Origin: Carposina sasakii | Lineage: Eukaryota; Arthropoda; Insecta; Lepidoptera; Carposinidae | Length of the DNA stretch: 64,000 bases | Reading direction: 5' to 3' | NCBI GenBank assembly: GCA_014607495.2 | Contig: CP053153.1 | Span: forward strand, 10,416,001-10,480,000 | Shown: in pieces, positions 47,418 through 57,939 of the stretch | Numbering within the stretch: position 1 is the first letter of the stretch | Layout of the letters: each line of letters starts with the position of its first letter | The notes under the pieces: model-generated | Databases searched by the model: none | What the model was told of the DNA's origin: nothing | Seen by the model: the letters and a program-made list of their open reading frames with translations, nothing else | Made by a program: the position numbers and the translations under genes

Positions 47418-47610
47418 TATATATAAATAAAGTAGCTGTTGCTCGCGGCTCCGCTCGGGTAGATCTCGCTTATTGCGTACAAGGAGTATGAAAAATAGAT
47501 AGTAGCCGATTCTCAGACCTGCTGAATATGCATATAAAATTTCATAAGAATCAGTCAAGCCGTTTCGGAGGAGTATGGTAACTAACACTGTGAATTTTGA
47601 ACAAGAGAAT
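47418..47610 (-). repeat. Repeat with GTTGCTCGCGGCTCCGCTCG
   Basis: Contains GTAGCTGTTGCTCGCGGCTC and AATCAGTCAAGCCGTTTCGGAGGAGTATGG, blocks typical of a common lepidopteran repeat. Orientation and class are uncertain. Confidence 0.5.
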
Positions 47611-47652
47611 TTTATATACTACATAATAAATAAATATATTCACTCACCTTAC

Positions 47653-47866
47653 TTGATCTAGTCCCACACTAAGATCCCTAAGGTCTTGTGTCGTGGGTAC
47701 TAACCAACGGTATATATAAATACATAGATAAGTCTAGAAACATCCAGGACTCGGAAACAAACATCGATATTCATCATATCAATGTTTGTACCTACCGGGA
47801 TTCGAACCCAGGACCTATAGCGTCGCAGGCAGGGCCACTACCACATACTATACCAATCGGTCGTCA
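47653..47866 (-). mobile_element. tRNA-derived SINE, second copy
   Basis: It is collinear with 40277-40485 over the full length, including the B box GGTCCTGGGTTCGAATCCC and the tail block CACGACACAAGACCTTAGGG. Both copies have the same orientation. Confidence 0.85.
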
Positions 47867-50284
47867 ATGAACCATTGATAGACCAGAATGAACTAGTATT
47901 CTAGCCTATCAATATTTTAGTTATATTCACTCTGTTTTTTTTTGCAATTCTGGGGTCATTTTATTTTTAGGGTCATTTTATATTTATTTTTTATTTTTAG
48001 AAAAAATATGGATACCTTTCTTTTAGATACGCACTCACCTAGATATATCTACGGACGGCCCTAGATAGTTATTTCAACAGTACTTAGACTCTACATACAG
48101 TCATGATATTTTTTTCATTCTGATTTCTTTATTATTTATGCAAGCGTAGCACATTAAATATAGCACACAATAAAAAAGTATTGTAATTAAAGTTATTAAT
48201 TAAAACTAAAGTAAAATAAAAAAGGAAAAAATACAGTTTTTGCTAAACTATAATATCAGCCACTGATAAATTATCACGATATAAGACCAAAATAAAATAC
48301 GAAAGGCATGCGTAGGCAAGTCAAAATTACAAAATCTACAAACTTCGCTAACTCTACGCCAGTTACTTGACGAAGTTAAGTAATCAATCAATCTTTGTAG
48401 TAATTTCAATTGCTGTTGATTCAAATTGTATTTTTGCGATAAAAATCGCTATTAAACCACGCAAGCCTTGTCGCTTTATACTAAGGAAAATGTTACACTA
48501 GCCCTCATACATTGAGGGAAAATGAATGTCTCATTTCGAGCTTTGTACTTGTTTATACAAGAGTTATTTTTCGGTGGTTGAGTGTATTGAAGTAGACCTA
48601 TGATTAAAGTCATCTTAAACTTCAACTCCGATTAACCTATCGAACGGCAAGGAAAATCTAATAACATAATATATAGTCATTATTTTCATTTGAAAAACCT
48701 TTCGATTTCGGCATTATCTTTACGTCTGTTTTTTCAAGAAATTGTTTCTGTTCAGTTTGGTTACGCCAGTGTGATTTATCATTTACATCCAGTACGATAT
48801 CAGATGAAATGTCTGTTCGACATAGAACGTTATTGTACCATTGCTAAATATTGTGATTTCTGACTTTTGATTGAGTGGTTGAGCCCTTAAGATTATCTGT
48901 AATCATTGGCGATTGAAATTAGATGTTACAACTTTATAATAAAATGTTGTAACTGTATATACCTACTTACTTATTCTTTGTCATACGTCGAAACAACATT
49001 AATTAGATCGCTCATATGTTGTGACACTAATCAATCAATTGAACAAAGAACATAATTAACTTATGTCCCCGCCCTTCTCAAATATTCTTTGCACTCTATT
49101 TAGGTGTCGTTTTGCACCACAGTGGTTGAGGCGGTCGTCTAAGAACTTATTGGAGTGGATTTTGTACCACACTGGGTGAAATGACCTAATCTCGTAGATT
49201 CAAACTTATGGTAAGGATGGTTATAGTATATTTGTATACATGAGTGGATATTACAACGCGATGGCCGTGGTTCCTCTTTTTACATTCACAGTAAATCTCT
49301 AGTAGCTAATTCATTCCTTAGTTGTTATGCTGTGCCACTGAAATTGTTTCCGCTGGACGTATTGCAATGTTTCTGACAAATTACATTGATGTTTCATTTA
49401 AAATATATGTAATAAGATCTTATTTAATATGAATTCTGATGTTATATTAAACAAAAATCGATTGAATTATAAATAACTTTCAAAGGGTTTTTTACCCTTA
49501 TTTATAGTTTAGGTAACAGGTATCCATGCTTTGGAGAAAGTGTTATATTGAATGTTACGCTTACTATTGGCTATTTTCGAGTCATACTGCCACAATGTTA
49601 GCAGAATGTCTAATATTTGCCAGAAATGTGGGCGGAATATTTTCACATTTAGTATTGCAAATATGTTCGGAAGCATTAATGGACAATCATTTACTATAAA
49701 AACATTAGTGACCTAACATCTTGTTACGAGTTTTTATAGTAATTATTGTCCATTAATGCAATATATAATTCGCATTATATTGTATGTCGATGCTGAAAAA
49801 GATATAGTTTGGTTATAAACAAAAAGTGTGATAGAAGGAGAAGTGGGATAATAGGCCACAGTGAAAAACTAAAAAAATAATATTTAAAAATATTAAATAT
49901 TTTTCAAGATTGTATAAACTTACATAGGTATTTTTGTATTTTCATAGCATTTCGCTTAGCTAGATAAGGGGTATCCCTTATGTTACTCTCTGTATAAGAT
50001 GCTTTTAAATAGTATAAGTTATTCCATGAGACAGATACATAGAGATTTCCCTCACTACCAGCAATGCTTTTTTATAACAAAGTATGGCTGTTGCGAGGGT
50101 AGATGCTTATAATTACTTAGAATTCCCTAGTAGTAGTATAGGTATTATCTCTGCTTTATAGCTTGATATATTTTTTTTAATAAGGAAATAAATATAAAAT
50201 AAATATTAGGGTATAAAAATTAAATTTAATAAATTATTTACAGGTTTGGTTCATCGATCAACAAGTGAATAAATTAATGCATTT
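47867..50284. other. Intergenic; one long hairpin at 49673-49759
   Basis: No gene or transposon end was seen except the hairpin. There GCATTAATGGACAATCATTT is followed, about 57 bases on, by its near-perfect inverse. Short repeat-like pieces elsewhere cannot be assigned. Confidence 0.5.
49673..49759. other. 87-nt hairpin, 30-bp stem
   Basis: Arm 49673-49703 (GCATTAATGGACAAT...CTATAAAAAC) pairs with GTTTTTATAG...ATTGTCCATTAATGC, with one small bulge and a loop of about 26 bases. The size fits a pre-miRNA hairpin or a tiny palindromic MITE. Nothing here distinguishes the two. Confidence 0.55.
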
Positions 50285-53154
50285 TCAGTAGTGGTGGTAA
50301 GCAGGCTCGGCGTGGACGAGGGGTGCGCTCGTGTGTACTACCGCGTTGAAACTGAAATAAGGCCAAGATATTAAAAAATAAACATGAATATGTTAAAATC
50401 GGCTTTACAAATTACTACATTTCTGGCGAATCTCTGCTGGAAAGTTGATTGATATCCTCATTATTTATTATATCATAAAGAGATCAGGAAAATTTGTCCA
50501 TAGAGTCATATAAAGAGTTTAGTTCAATTCCAAAGCATAAAAAGTTCTAAGAGATGCAATAATAATAATATTCAGCATTACGATAAATTAACTACGCAAA
50601 AAACTGGATACACCAATGTCAAATTGCGGTGGTCATGGTTCAACCGGAGTGGGTTCTAATCAGTGACGTTGTATTGTACACCACGTCCACATCGCCCGTC
50701 ATGCGTGGAGAAAAACTTGTAATTTGTGGAATTGTTGTGGTAAGGGACTTAACCCGACTGCGCCAGATGGTGGGTTATGTTTTTCGAGTGTATTTAGGTA
50801 TGTTTCTTTGACACGCTGTAGAGCCTAAATGGCTTGTCGTATATAAGCTTGAGAGGTGTCATTAGATATTCGTCCTAGTAGTGAGAGTGACACTGGGTCG
50901 AAATTTTGACACAATCGGGTTTTTTTTTAAAATAGATTAGGTTTAGGTTATTACTAGTGGACGCCCGCGACTCAGTCCGCATGGACTACAGAAAAAACAA
51001 AATGTCGAAATTATCCGGCATAAAAACATTTTCCCAGGATTAAAAGTAGCCTATATGTTAGGTGGGACCTGTCACGATATATTCCTGAAAACTGCATCGA
51101 AATCGGTTCAGCCGTTTCTGAGATTAGCGTGCACAAACGCACAGACAAACAGACAAAATTCCAAAAATCATTCTTTTGGGTACTATTGCGTTGATAAAGG
51201 TCTCCTATATTTTTTTCTCATATATCTTCCATGTACAGACAGCGATCCGTTACATTTTTATTACATGTTATTATAGATGGACAATATATGACCCTCCACT
51301 TCTGGCTGCCCAATTTCGGGAATACAGCCGTGTATATATGTATGTATCTATGTTTAACTTGTAAAACCGCTAGATTTTTACCTAATACCGTAATGAATAC
51401 TATTTTATCTAGACTTCACGTATCTATGATTCCTTTCTAAAGTAATAACTTCGTACTAATCTAGAAACTGTACATATTAGATTTAAATACCAACAACGTA
51501 GTGTAAGATAGTAAATCAATTGAAATAACTGACCTTAATTATTCTAATACAAAAAGGTCAGTAATTTTAGTTCGGTCACAGTTGTGTGAATTTTAAGTAA
51601 ATGACCTTTTCAAAAGTATCTCATAGTTAACATTCTTGATGAATGTTTTAGGTTGATGATTTTATTATGTAAGTAATAAGTTAGTAGCTATTTATAGGCC
51701 TTGCTCTTAATGGTTACCTTTTGTCACTATTCAATTAGTTTTAAACATGAACATATAAAGAATAACGGACAGAGTGTTGTCAATACACAGAGTGAAGCGT
51801 TCATAGTGAGCTCGGTAACGATATTCCATGGAGTAGGGATGTGTATTGACGCGTTATCCACCCACACATACAAACCATAGTAAGCTCGGCGCCTATTAGA
51901 AAATACGCATATATGCGCGACGCACTGCCATAACGGTGCTTCAATCTGTGCATTGACAGCATGACGTCCGTTGTTCTTTATACGTTCATGGTTTTAAAAT
52001 ACCTATAGTTAGTTTTAGAACTTCCTAGATATACAGATACTTTGTCTACGTAAGTCTAGAGAAAAAATAGGCTGTAATTACCCATTGTGGTCGTCAGCGG
52101 TGTACTCGACCTTGCGAACGGAGCCGTCGGGCTGCACCAGCTCGTAGTATCCGTGCACGGCGTCTCCATCGCGGCTCTCGTGCTGGGACTTGTGGTCGCC
52201 GGTGTGCGGGTCGGCCACGGAGTACGCAAAGTCGTATTTAGGGTGCGCCTGGAAATATACGTCACTGAAGTCTACCAGGTAAAGTCGGAGTTTATGATTA
52301 TTGACAACATTGGTGGAAAAAGATACTATAATAATGACCATTGGCAGAGAGCAAATGAGAGAGAGAGACAAAAGAACTTACCTAAATCTCCATATGCCAG
52401 TTTCTAAATATATACCAAAAAGCCCAATATGGTAATACAGAATTCTCAGCTTAGTTGTCCCTCTACCTGTCCCTCTGCCTAAATGCCCAGTTCGTATATA
52501 TCCAGCTGTTGTCTCATGTAAACGCGGCAGTGACTAGTAACCACTTACATATTCATGATGTCCATCGTAATGTCCGTCATCATGGCCGTCGTAGTGTCCG
52601 TCATCATGGCCGTCGTATTGTCCGTCATCATGGCCATATCCTTCATAAGCGATGGGGGCAGCATAGTGGGCCACAGGGGCAGCATAGATCAGTGGGGCGG
52701 CATATTGAGCAGGCGCTAAGTAACCGGCTGGGGCGTACCCGCCATCGTGACGGACGATGCTCTGGGAAGATACTGCTGGGCCATGAGCGTACAGGCCACC
52801 ATTGGCCGCAGCCAAGAATGTGCCGAATGCTACGATCTGTAATAATAGTCATTTATTATTATGTAGTACAGGATCCAATCTTAATTTGGCAGTCATTCCA
52901 GATTGATAGATGTTGTTATTAATCCAGAACAGTCCATTGCTTGAAAACTTCGCTTTGACTCAGGTTTAGACTTTAAGCCCATTTACAGCAAATATGCTTA
53001 ATCCTAGATTACATTGTATCCGCGGATTAGTACATAGGTAGGTAATACTTTTTGACACAAGATTAAGACTGCTACGAGTACAAGTAGGGCTTCCGCACTT
53101 TAGGTAATCCAATTAGCACATAATTCACAAGTTCACACTCACTTTACTGAACAT
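50285..53154 (-). CDS. RR-2 cuticular protein with GHDDGHYD repeats (177 aa)
   Basis: Exons (minus strand) are 53143-53154, 52549-52836, 52082-52248 and 50285-50351, totalling 534 coding bases. The last intron has a GTAATT donor, while the others are GTGAGT and GTAAGT. The signal peptide is MFSK plus [13 protein letters not shown]. Exon 2 has [11 protein letters not shown], then AP/YAAP blocks, and then three near-perfect 8-residue units GHDDG[QH]YD before GHHEY. The R&R domain starts at [18 protein letters not shown] (about residue 102) and contains [20 protein letters not shown], then [18 protein letters not shown]. The tail is short: [15 protein letters not shown]. The R&R exon differs from that of the next gene by one residue. 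Intron 3 carries a repeat (50955-51180) and a MITE. Confidence 0.95.
50955..51180 (+). repeat. Repeat in intron 3, related to 10201-11172
   Basis: TAGTGGACGCCCGCGACTCAGTCCGC, AAATTATCCGGCATAAAAAC, GTAGCCTATATGTTAGGTGG, ACCTGTCACGATATATTCCTG and GTGCACAAACGCACAGAC match the minus strand of 11172-10985 in the same order. The 127-bp tandem array is missing here. Confidence 0.8.
51746..51990. mobile_element. MITE with ~60-bp TIRs and 8-bp TSD in intron 3
   Basis: The termini CATGAACRTATAAAGAAYAA continue inverted for about 60 bp (ACGGAC, GTCAATRCACAG, GTGAAGC). The 8-bp duplication GTTTTAAA flanks it (51738-51745 and 51991-51998). The TSD length suggests hAT. Confidence 0.85.
52552..52632 (-). 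repeat. 24-bp coding minisatellite in exon 2
   Basis: Three near-identical 24-bp units (GGCCATGATGACGGACAATA and following, minus strand) code GHDDG[QH]YD. Fractional copies lie on each side. Copy number is likely to vary between alleles. Confidence 0.85.
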
Positions 53155-53215
53155 TTTGGTCTAGTTTATTTCGGTGTTGGTTGATGATTGATGTCAATAA
53201 CTGCTGACCGTGGGT

Positions 53216-53222
53216 TTTTATA
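53216..53222 (-). promoter_or_regulatory. TATA box of sixth cuticle gene
   Basis: TATAAAA on the minus strand, about 62 bases before the ATG at 53154, followed by ACCCACGG as in 44788-44794 (TATAAAACCCACC). The segment TTGACATCAAT in the 5' leader is shared with the seventh gene. Confidence 0.7.
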
Positions 53223-53489
53223 TGACTTAATACAAGAACAAGTGGGGCTGCGTATACCACGGACCTCGGGCTGTGACAATAGTTAGAGGTCGAACGTTAC
53301 CGCGATTATAGAATTACGATATATGTCATGGTATCTGGGTTTTGCGATCCAATACAAAAACTACTGTGAATTATATCAATTATTTAACAATGTACTTAAT
53401 AGTGTTATAAGGAAGGAAGCAAATTTTAATATTAATTTTCACGTTGTAGGGAGACGCTCTAAAGTATTTCAAAGATTTTCACCTGTAAC

Positions 53490-54080
53490 CAGAAAAAATA
53501 AATTAGGTAAAAAAACCTTTTTAAAAACAAGCTTTTATTTAAATGCGCTAAAAAGAAAAAATAAACTTTTACACTAAAAACTGTTATTTATAACGTCATT
53601 TCAAATTTAACACATTTGACACAATTTATATGTTATAAAAGCTTGTCGCGACATTTAAGTACTCGTATTTACGTTCTTACTTTTAAATGTTTATTAGGCA
53701 GCATCTTTGTGTTGATGTTTCAGATTTTCCCATATTGTTCCCACGCATATCGAAGAAATATCCGTCGACCCTTCCAGAGCTTCGTGTAGAAGAGTAAGAG
53801 AGTAATATACAACAAGGTGGTATGTTCACGACATTGTCATCATGAATCGGCACGGCCTCACCTTGACTTATTAAAAATTTAAAACTAAGAAAGTAAATAA
53901 CTTAAATGTCGCGACAAGCTTTTATAACATATAAATTGTGTCAAATGTGTTAAATTTGAAATGACGTTATAAATTAACAGTAAAAGTTTTAGTGTAAAAG
54001 TTTATTTTTTCTTTTTAGCATTTAAATAAAAGCTTGTTTTAAAAAGGTTTTTTTCTAAATTTTATTTTATACTTTTTAGT
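53490..54080. mobile_element. Large inverted repeat (foldback), ~170-bp arms
   Basis: 53500-53680 is repeated inverted at about 53895-54060 (AAGCTTTTATTTAAATGCGC, ACGTCATTTCAAATTTAACA and TTTATATGTTATAAAAGCTT run in mirror order). The spacer is about 210 bp. TTTTCACCTG occurs just outside each arm (53477 and 54081) and may be a 10-bp TSD. Confidence 0.75.
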
Positions 54081-54646
54081 TTTCACCTGGTAAGTTCCTA
54101 AGTCTGTTCATCTCATTCAACGCATCATTATTGCAAGGTCGTTTGCCGGTTAATTTTGAACAGTCCAGCTCTTGAATGAGGAGCCCTTCTAATGACTTCA
54201 CCCTACTAGCTTAAAAATCTGCAGATTTCAAGTCCGCATATTGGATTAAGAGTGACGTCACATTTTTTTCGAGTTACTCTCAAGCCCTTTAATTTGATAC
54301 CCATATTGTAGGAATGCATTAAAAATAATTGGTCCGCCATTGTGGGTATGCCGCCATGTTGGATTTAGAATGACGTCACACTGTTAATCAATTGTCATCC
54401 GAACTGAACGTGTTTTTCAGCCCAATCGGTTGAGGGCAAGTGCCTTAAAATTGAGTTGTAACCCGAACAAATATACATTGCAAGTTAAATAAAAGCTTGT
54501 AAAAACGGATTGTAACCTCTATCTTCATAGTTTTGTTTATTAGTTGATTGAAGAATATGTGAGTGGGCTTGTCGACGTAATCTAATAGACGTATTTTTAG
54601 TTATTAGGATTATTTATGTCAATATATAGGTACTAATTTCCAAGCT
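54081..54646. other. Intergenic, no gene seen
   Basis: It contains words with a repeat-like look (GACGTCACATTTTT, GGTCCGCCATTGTGGG, AAATAAAAGCTTGT), the last echoing the foldback arms. Unassigned. Confidence 0.4.
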
Positions 54647-54970
54647 GCAATAGCCGCGTGGTGCCGGCAGTTTGATATACCTTTCGACCCACCCCTGCCT
54701 GCCCGTTGGCAAGGATACTTCTCAATATCAAACAATTTACCTCCAGATCAATTTTTGTATGAGAGGGTTTCCGGGAGGGGGGCAGCAGCACCTCAAATCA
54801 TAATAGTTTGTCGCATTTATTTTTAGCTCTTAGTGTACGACGTCACCAACCCGTCATCCCAACGTGGTGATTATGGGTCAAAACTCCCCTGTGGCAGTAG
54901 CCTTGTGGCATATCCTGGGGGAGGCCTACGTCCAGCAGTGGACTCCAATAGGCTGAAAAAGGAGAAGAAG
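54647..54970 (+). mobile_element. RTE-related retroposon, family B, with TSD
   Basis: It runs from GCAATAGCCGCGTGGTGCC to CTACGTCCAGCAGTGGACTC and a GAA-rich tail. It is flanked by the 12-bp duplication AATTTCCAAGCT (54635-54646 and 54971-54982). Confidence 0.85.
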
Positions 54971-55427
54971 AATTTCCAAGCTACCTATGTTCTATTTTTT
55001 TCATTGGGTGTGGTGGTATTCTACTACCTACTGCCTTTTAAAGATATTGGCCGATACCATAATAAAGATATAATTTCTCCTTAAAATCTTTACCAACGTA
55101 ACGTAAAATCCTCGTAAAAATTTTTTGCATGAATAAAGCTTTTACATATGGTCTTTGACAGCAAAATATATGGATGATCTGTCAAATTAAACTGTGAATG
55201 GTGTGAATAGCTATTTTCCAAGTTTAAAAGCTTTTTATTAGTAAGGCCCTGTATCATAGTTTTACGCACAGATTCTACCAAAGGACAAAGTAAATAGGAA
55301 TGTCGGAGATGAATTTCCATAACAAATAATTTATCATTATTTACATTAACTCGTAAAAAACAGCGTTTAGGCTTCTTACAAAGAACTTTACTTACGAGTA
55401 CCTACATTAAATTGTATCCTACACCGG

Positions 55428-55711
55428 TATGATGAATTTGGTGAGAGCTAGATGTCTCACTTTTAAACGTCAAATCCACAGAGCTAAGTAATAACTAGAT
55501 AAGGCAAGTGTTTCTACTTGGTGTGTAAAAAGGGATTGCAAACCACTTCTATCAGCCCTAATTCCTTCAGTTCGGCTCGAGAACGAGTGTCTATTCTAAT
55601 TCTTAAGTCTATTTTTTACATGCAAAGTACATCCACTTAGTTTATCTAGTTATTAATAGCTCTGTTTGACGTTTAAAAGTGAGACATCTCGCTCTGACCA
55701 AATTCATCATA
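55428..55711. mobile_element. MITE with ~70-bp inverted termini
   Basis: TATGATGAATTTGGTGAGAG ... CTCACTTTTAAACGTCAAA at the left is mirrored by TTTGACGTTTAAAAGTGAG ... CAAATTCATCATA at the right. The interior is only about 140 bp. No clear TSD was found. Confidence 0.82.
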
Positions 55712-55849
55712 CGGGTGCTGTATTTTATATCTCAGCTTTTATCTCTAAGGCCTACCCTTAGAGCGCACAGCTTCCATTTAAACACATTTTGTATTCTAAG
55801 TTTGTATCATAGGTTGTTTAGACATCAGCATTCGTCATTCGTCATCAGC

Positions 55850-56100
55850 CTATTGCAGTCCACTGCTGGACGTAGGCCTCCCCCAGGGCATGCCACATGG
55901 CTGTGCACTGCCATGGGGGGTTATTGCCCATAGTGACCACGATGGACAGGCGAGTTGGTGACCGCAGTTTGTATTTTGGACTATGTTGTCAACACGGAAG
56001 GCGCTGCTGCCCACCTCCCGGAAACCCTTAATCGCCTCGTACGATATCCACGGGCAGAAATGGGGTGGTACGAATTCTACTCTGCCGGCACCACGCGTTT
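55850..56100 (-). mobile_element. RTE-related retroposon, family B, reverse copy
   Basis: The minus strand starts GCGTGGTGCCGGCAGAGTAG and ends CTACGTCCAGCAGTGGACTG then CAATAGGCTGATGACG. It is collinear with 44989-45232. Confidence 0.8.
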
Positions 56101-56485
56101 TTTTGGACTTAAAGTCTCTACTGCTCCTAAACTACAACGGCGCGGGGGCGCTTGGAAATATTAACATATTATAAAAATTTGGAATTCGACCTGTTATAAA
56201 TTTAGGAAAAGGCCAAGGTCAATCCAAAAAATTGCTGTGAAGATACACTTATGATATGACGATACCATATTTTTTTTATTGTTATCTTGTTATCATGGAA
56301 TATGCCTTTAGCGGAAGTCAAAAACATTTATTGTGTAATTTTATGTCCAGTTAAATAGGAAAAAGTTGTTTAGATAGGAAATGCACAATGAGAGATATCT
56401 TCCAGCAAAGCAACCAGGAAAGATACACTGTATACCAACATAAAAACACGGTATTCGTAGCTATATAACTGAACGTAGATAAAAA

Positions 56486-57150
56486 TGGGAACTATATTTT
56501 CTGTCACCAAAATTTATATTTGTCATCAAGTTGTATCACCAAATAATTAGATCTATCACCACGAAATATTTTCGTTCTTCAGATAAACAAATGTGTTCCC
56601 AAGTATGACTCACCAATGTGTGTATGATGGATCACCAAAGAAATTGTAGTGCATTGATTGTATATAAATGTCGTTCTCACAATAATAGTTTTGTTACTTA
56701 AATAATAGGTTTGTCCTCAAAATGATAGATCTGTCACCAAATACTTGCAAATTTAGCTAATTGCTTATAGTTACCTGTTTGGGCGGATCCGAATCTGGCA
56801 ATATAGGTCAGAAGAATGAGGCGGCGGCCGTCGCCGCGGGCGATTTCTTCGGTGTTAGGTTTCATGTTTAAGTCCAAGAAGATTTCTAGCGACAAAAATA
56901 TGATTTATTGGTGATCACTTTTAATTAATTTGCTTCAATACTTATTAGGACAAACCTATTAAAATACATTCAAAAATATTAATTTGGTACTAGACCTTAT
57001 ATCTCCATGATTTTAGGTGATTTTTCGTGCAACTGATTTTATATTGTTTGGTGACTAGATTTTGGTGACAAATCTATTATTTTGGGGGCAAACTCTATTA
57101 TTAAGGAAACAGAAAACGACTTCAATTGGTGACAGCTTAAATCATACCCA
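56486..57150 (-). mobile_element. Unclassified dispersed element, inverted copy of 13143-13826
   Basis: It matches 13143-13826 in reverse from TGGGAACTATATTTTC to CATACCCA, including the central GC block. The interval up to the seventh gene (57151-57939) shows no gene. Confidence 0.8.
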
Positions 57151-57939
57151 TAAGTGTAAACATGTTTAATTTTAATGATGGAATGCTGATCAAATTGACG
57201 ACTATCGGCTATCCTCAAATATTGTGCTACTGCTTTTTGAGCTTTTTTCTGATCGTTTTGATGAGATTCAAAACATAAAGGACTAGTGATGCAGCTGAGA
57301 GATGGATATTTGTTTTTTTTTTGCATTCCGAATACCTCGTATTTTGATGTTAGAAGAGGGCCTTAGGTAAATATTCCCAAAACCTGAGACTAAAATTCAC
57401 GTCATGTTTACTTTTTCATGTAGTGCGGGGAATTTAATTTTTGTTATATATTTATTTTTTTATAACAAATTACGCTCATTCAAAGAAATGTATGTCAAGA
57501 TTGCGAAAAACCAGGGTTGCCATTGCACATTTGGCCTCAAGTGCCTGGCAGCCCGCTTTAAACGTGTATGGTTTTGGCCGTTTCTACGCTCATATTTTTA
57601 CAATTACGAGTCAAAAGAAAGCATTTCTGAATATTATGGTATAGGGTTGCCTGTTTCAATTTGATCGCAAGTAAGATTAAAATACTTGTGGCCATATTTT
57701 CAGTAGATGTTTGCAATAATGAGGTTTTATTCAATAAACATATGGGTGTCGAACATCTGCAGTGGGATGTCATAGGTACTTTAAGAACAATAAAATAAAA
57801 AGTTTCACATTTCAGGGAATTCACACACGTATTTTATTTACAGATTCACACTCACATATGTACAAAAGTATAAATAATAGTCCATCATCGAGCATACAGA
57901 TCACTAGTAGAGGTACTCGTATAAATGTTTATTATTTTA
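57151..57939. other. Intergenic, 3' flank of seventh cuticle gene
   Basis: No gene is seen. CAGGGTTGCCATTGCACATT near 57513 and GGGTTGCCTG near 57645 look like transposon ends, but they are not properly inverted. Confidence 0.35.

Noticed and set aside
52087..52407. Plus-strand open frame over the R&R exon of the sixth gene (also 18087-18335, 44221-44499, 30604-30789 and 58367-58555)
   Set aside because: These are antisense shadows of minus-strand cuticle exons, which have splice sites, a conserved domain and consistent phases.
57513..57660. Transposon with CAGGGTTGCC ends
   Set aside because: The right-hand GGGTTGCCTG is not the inverse of the left end, and no duplication flanks it.
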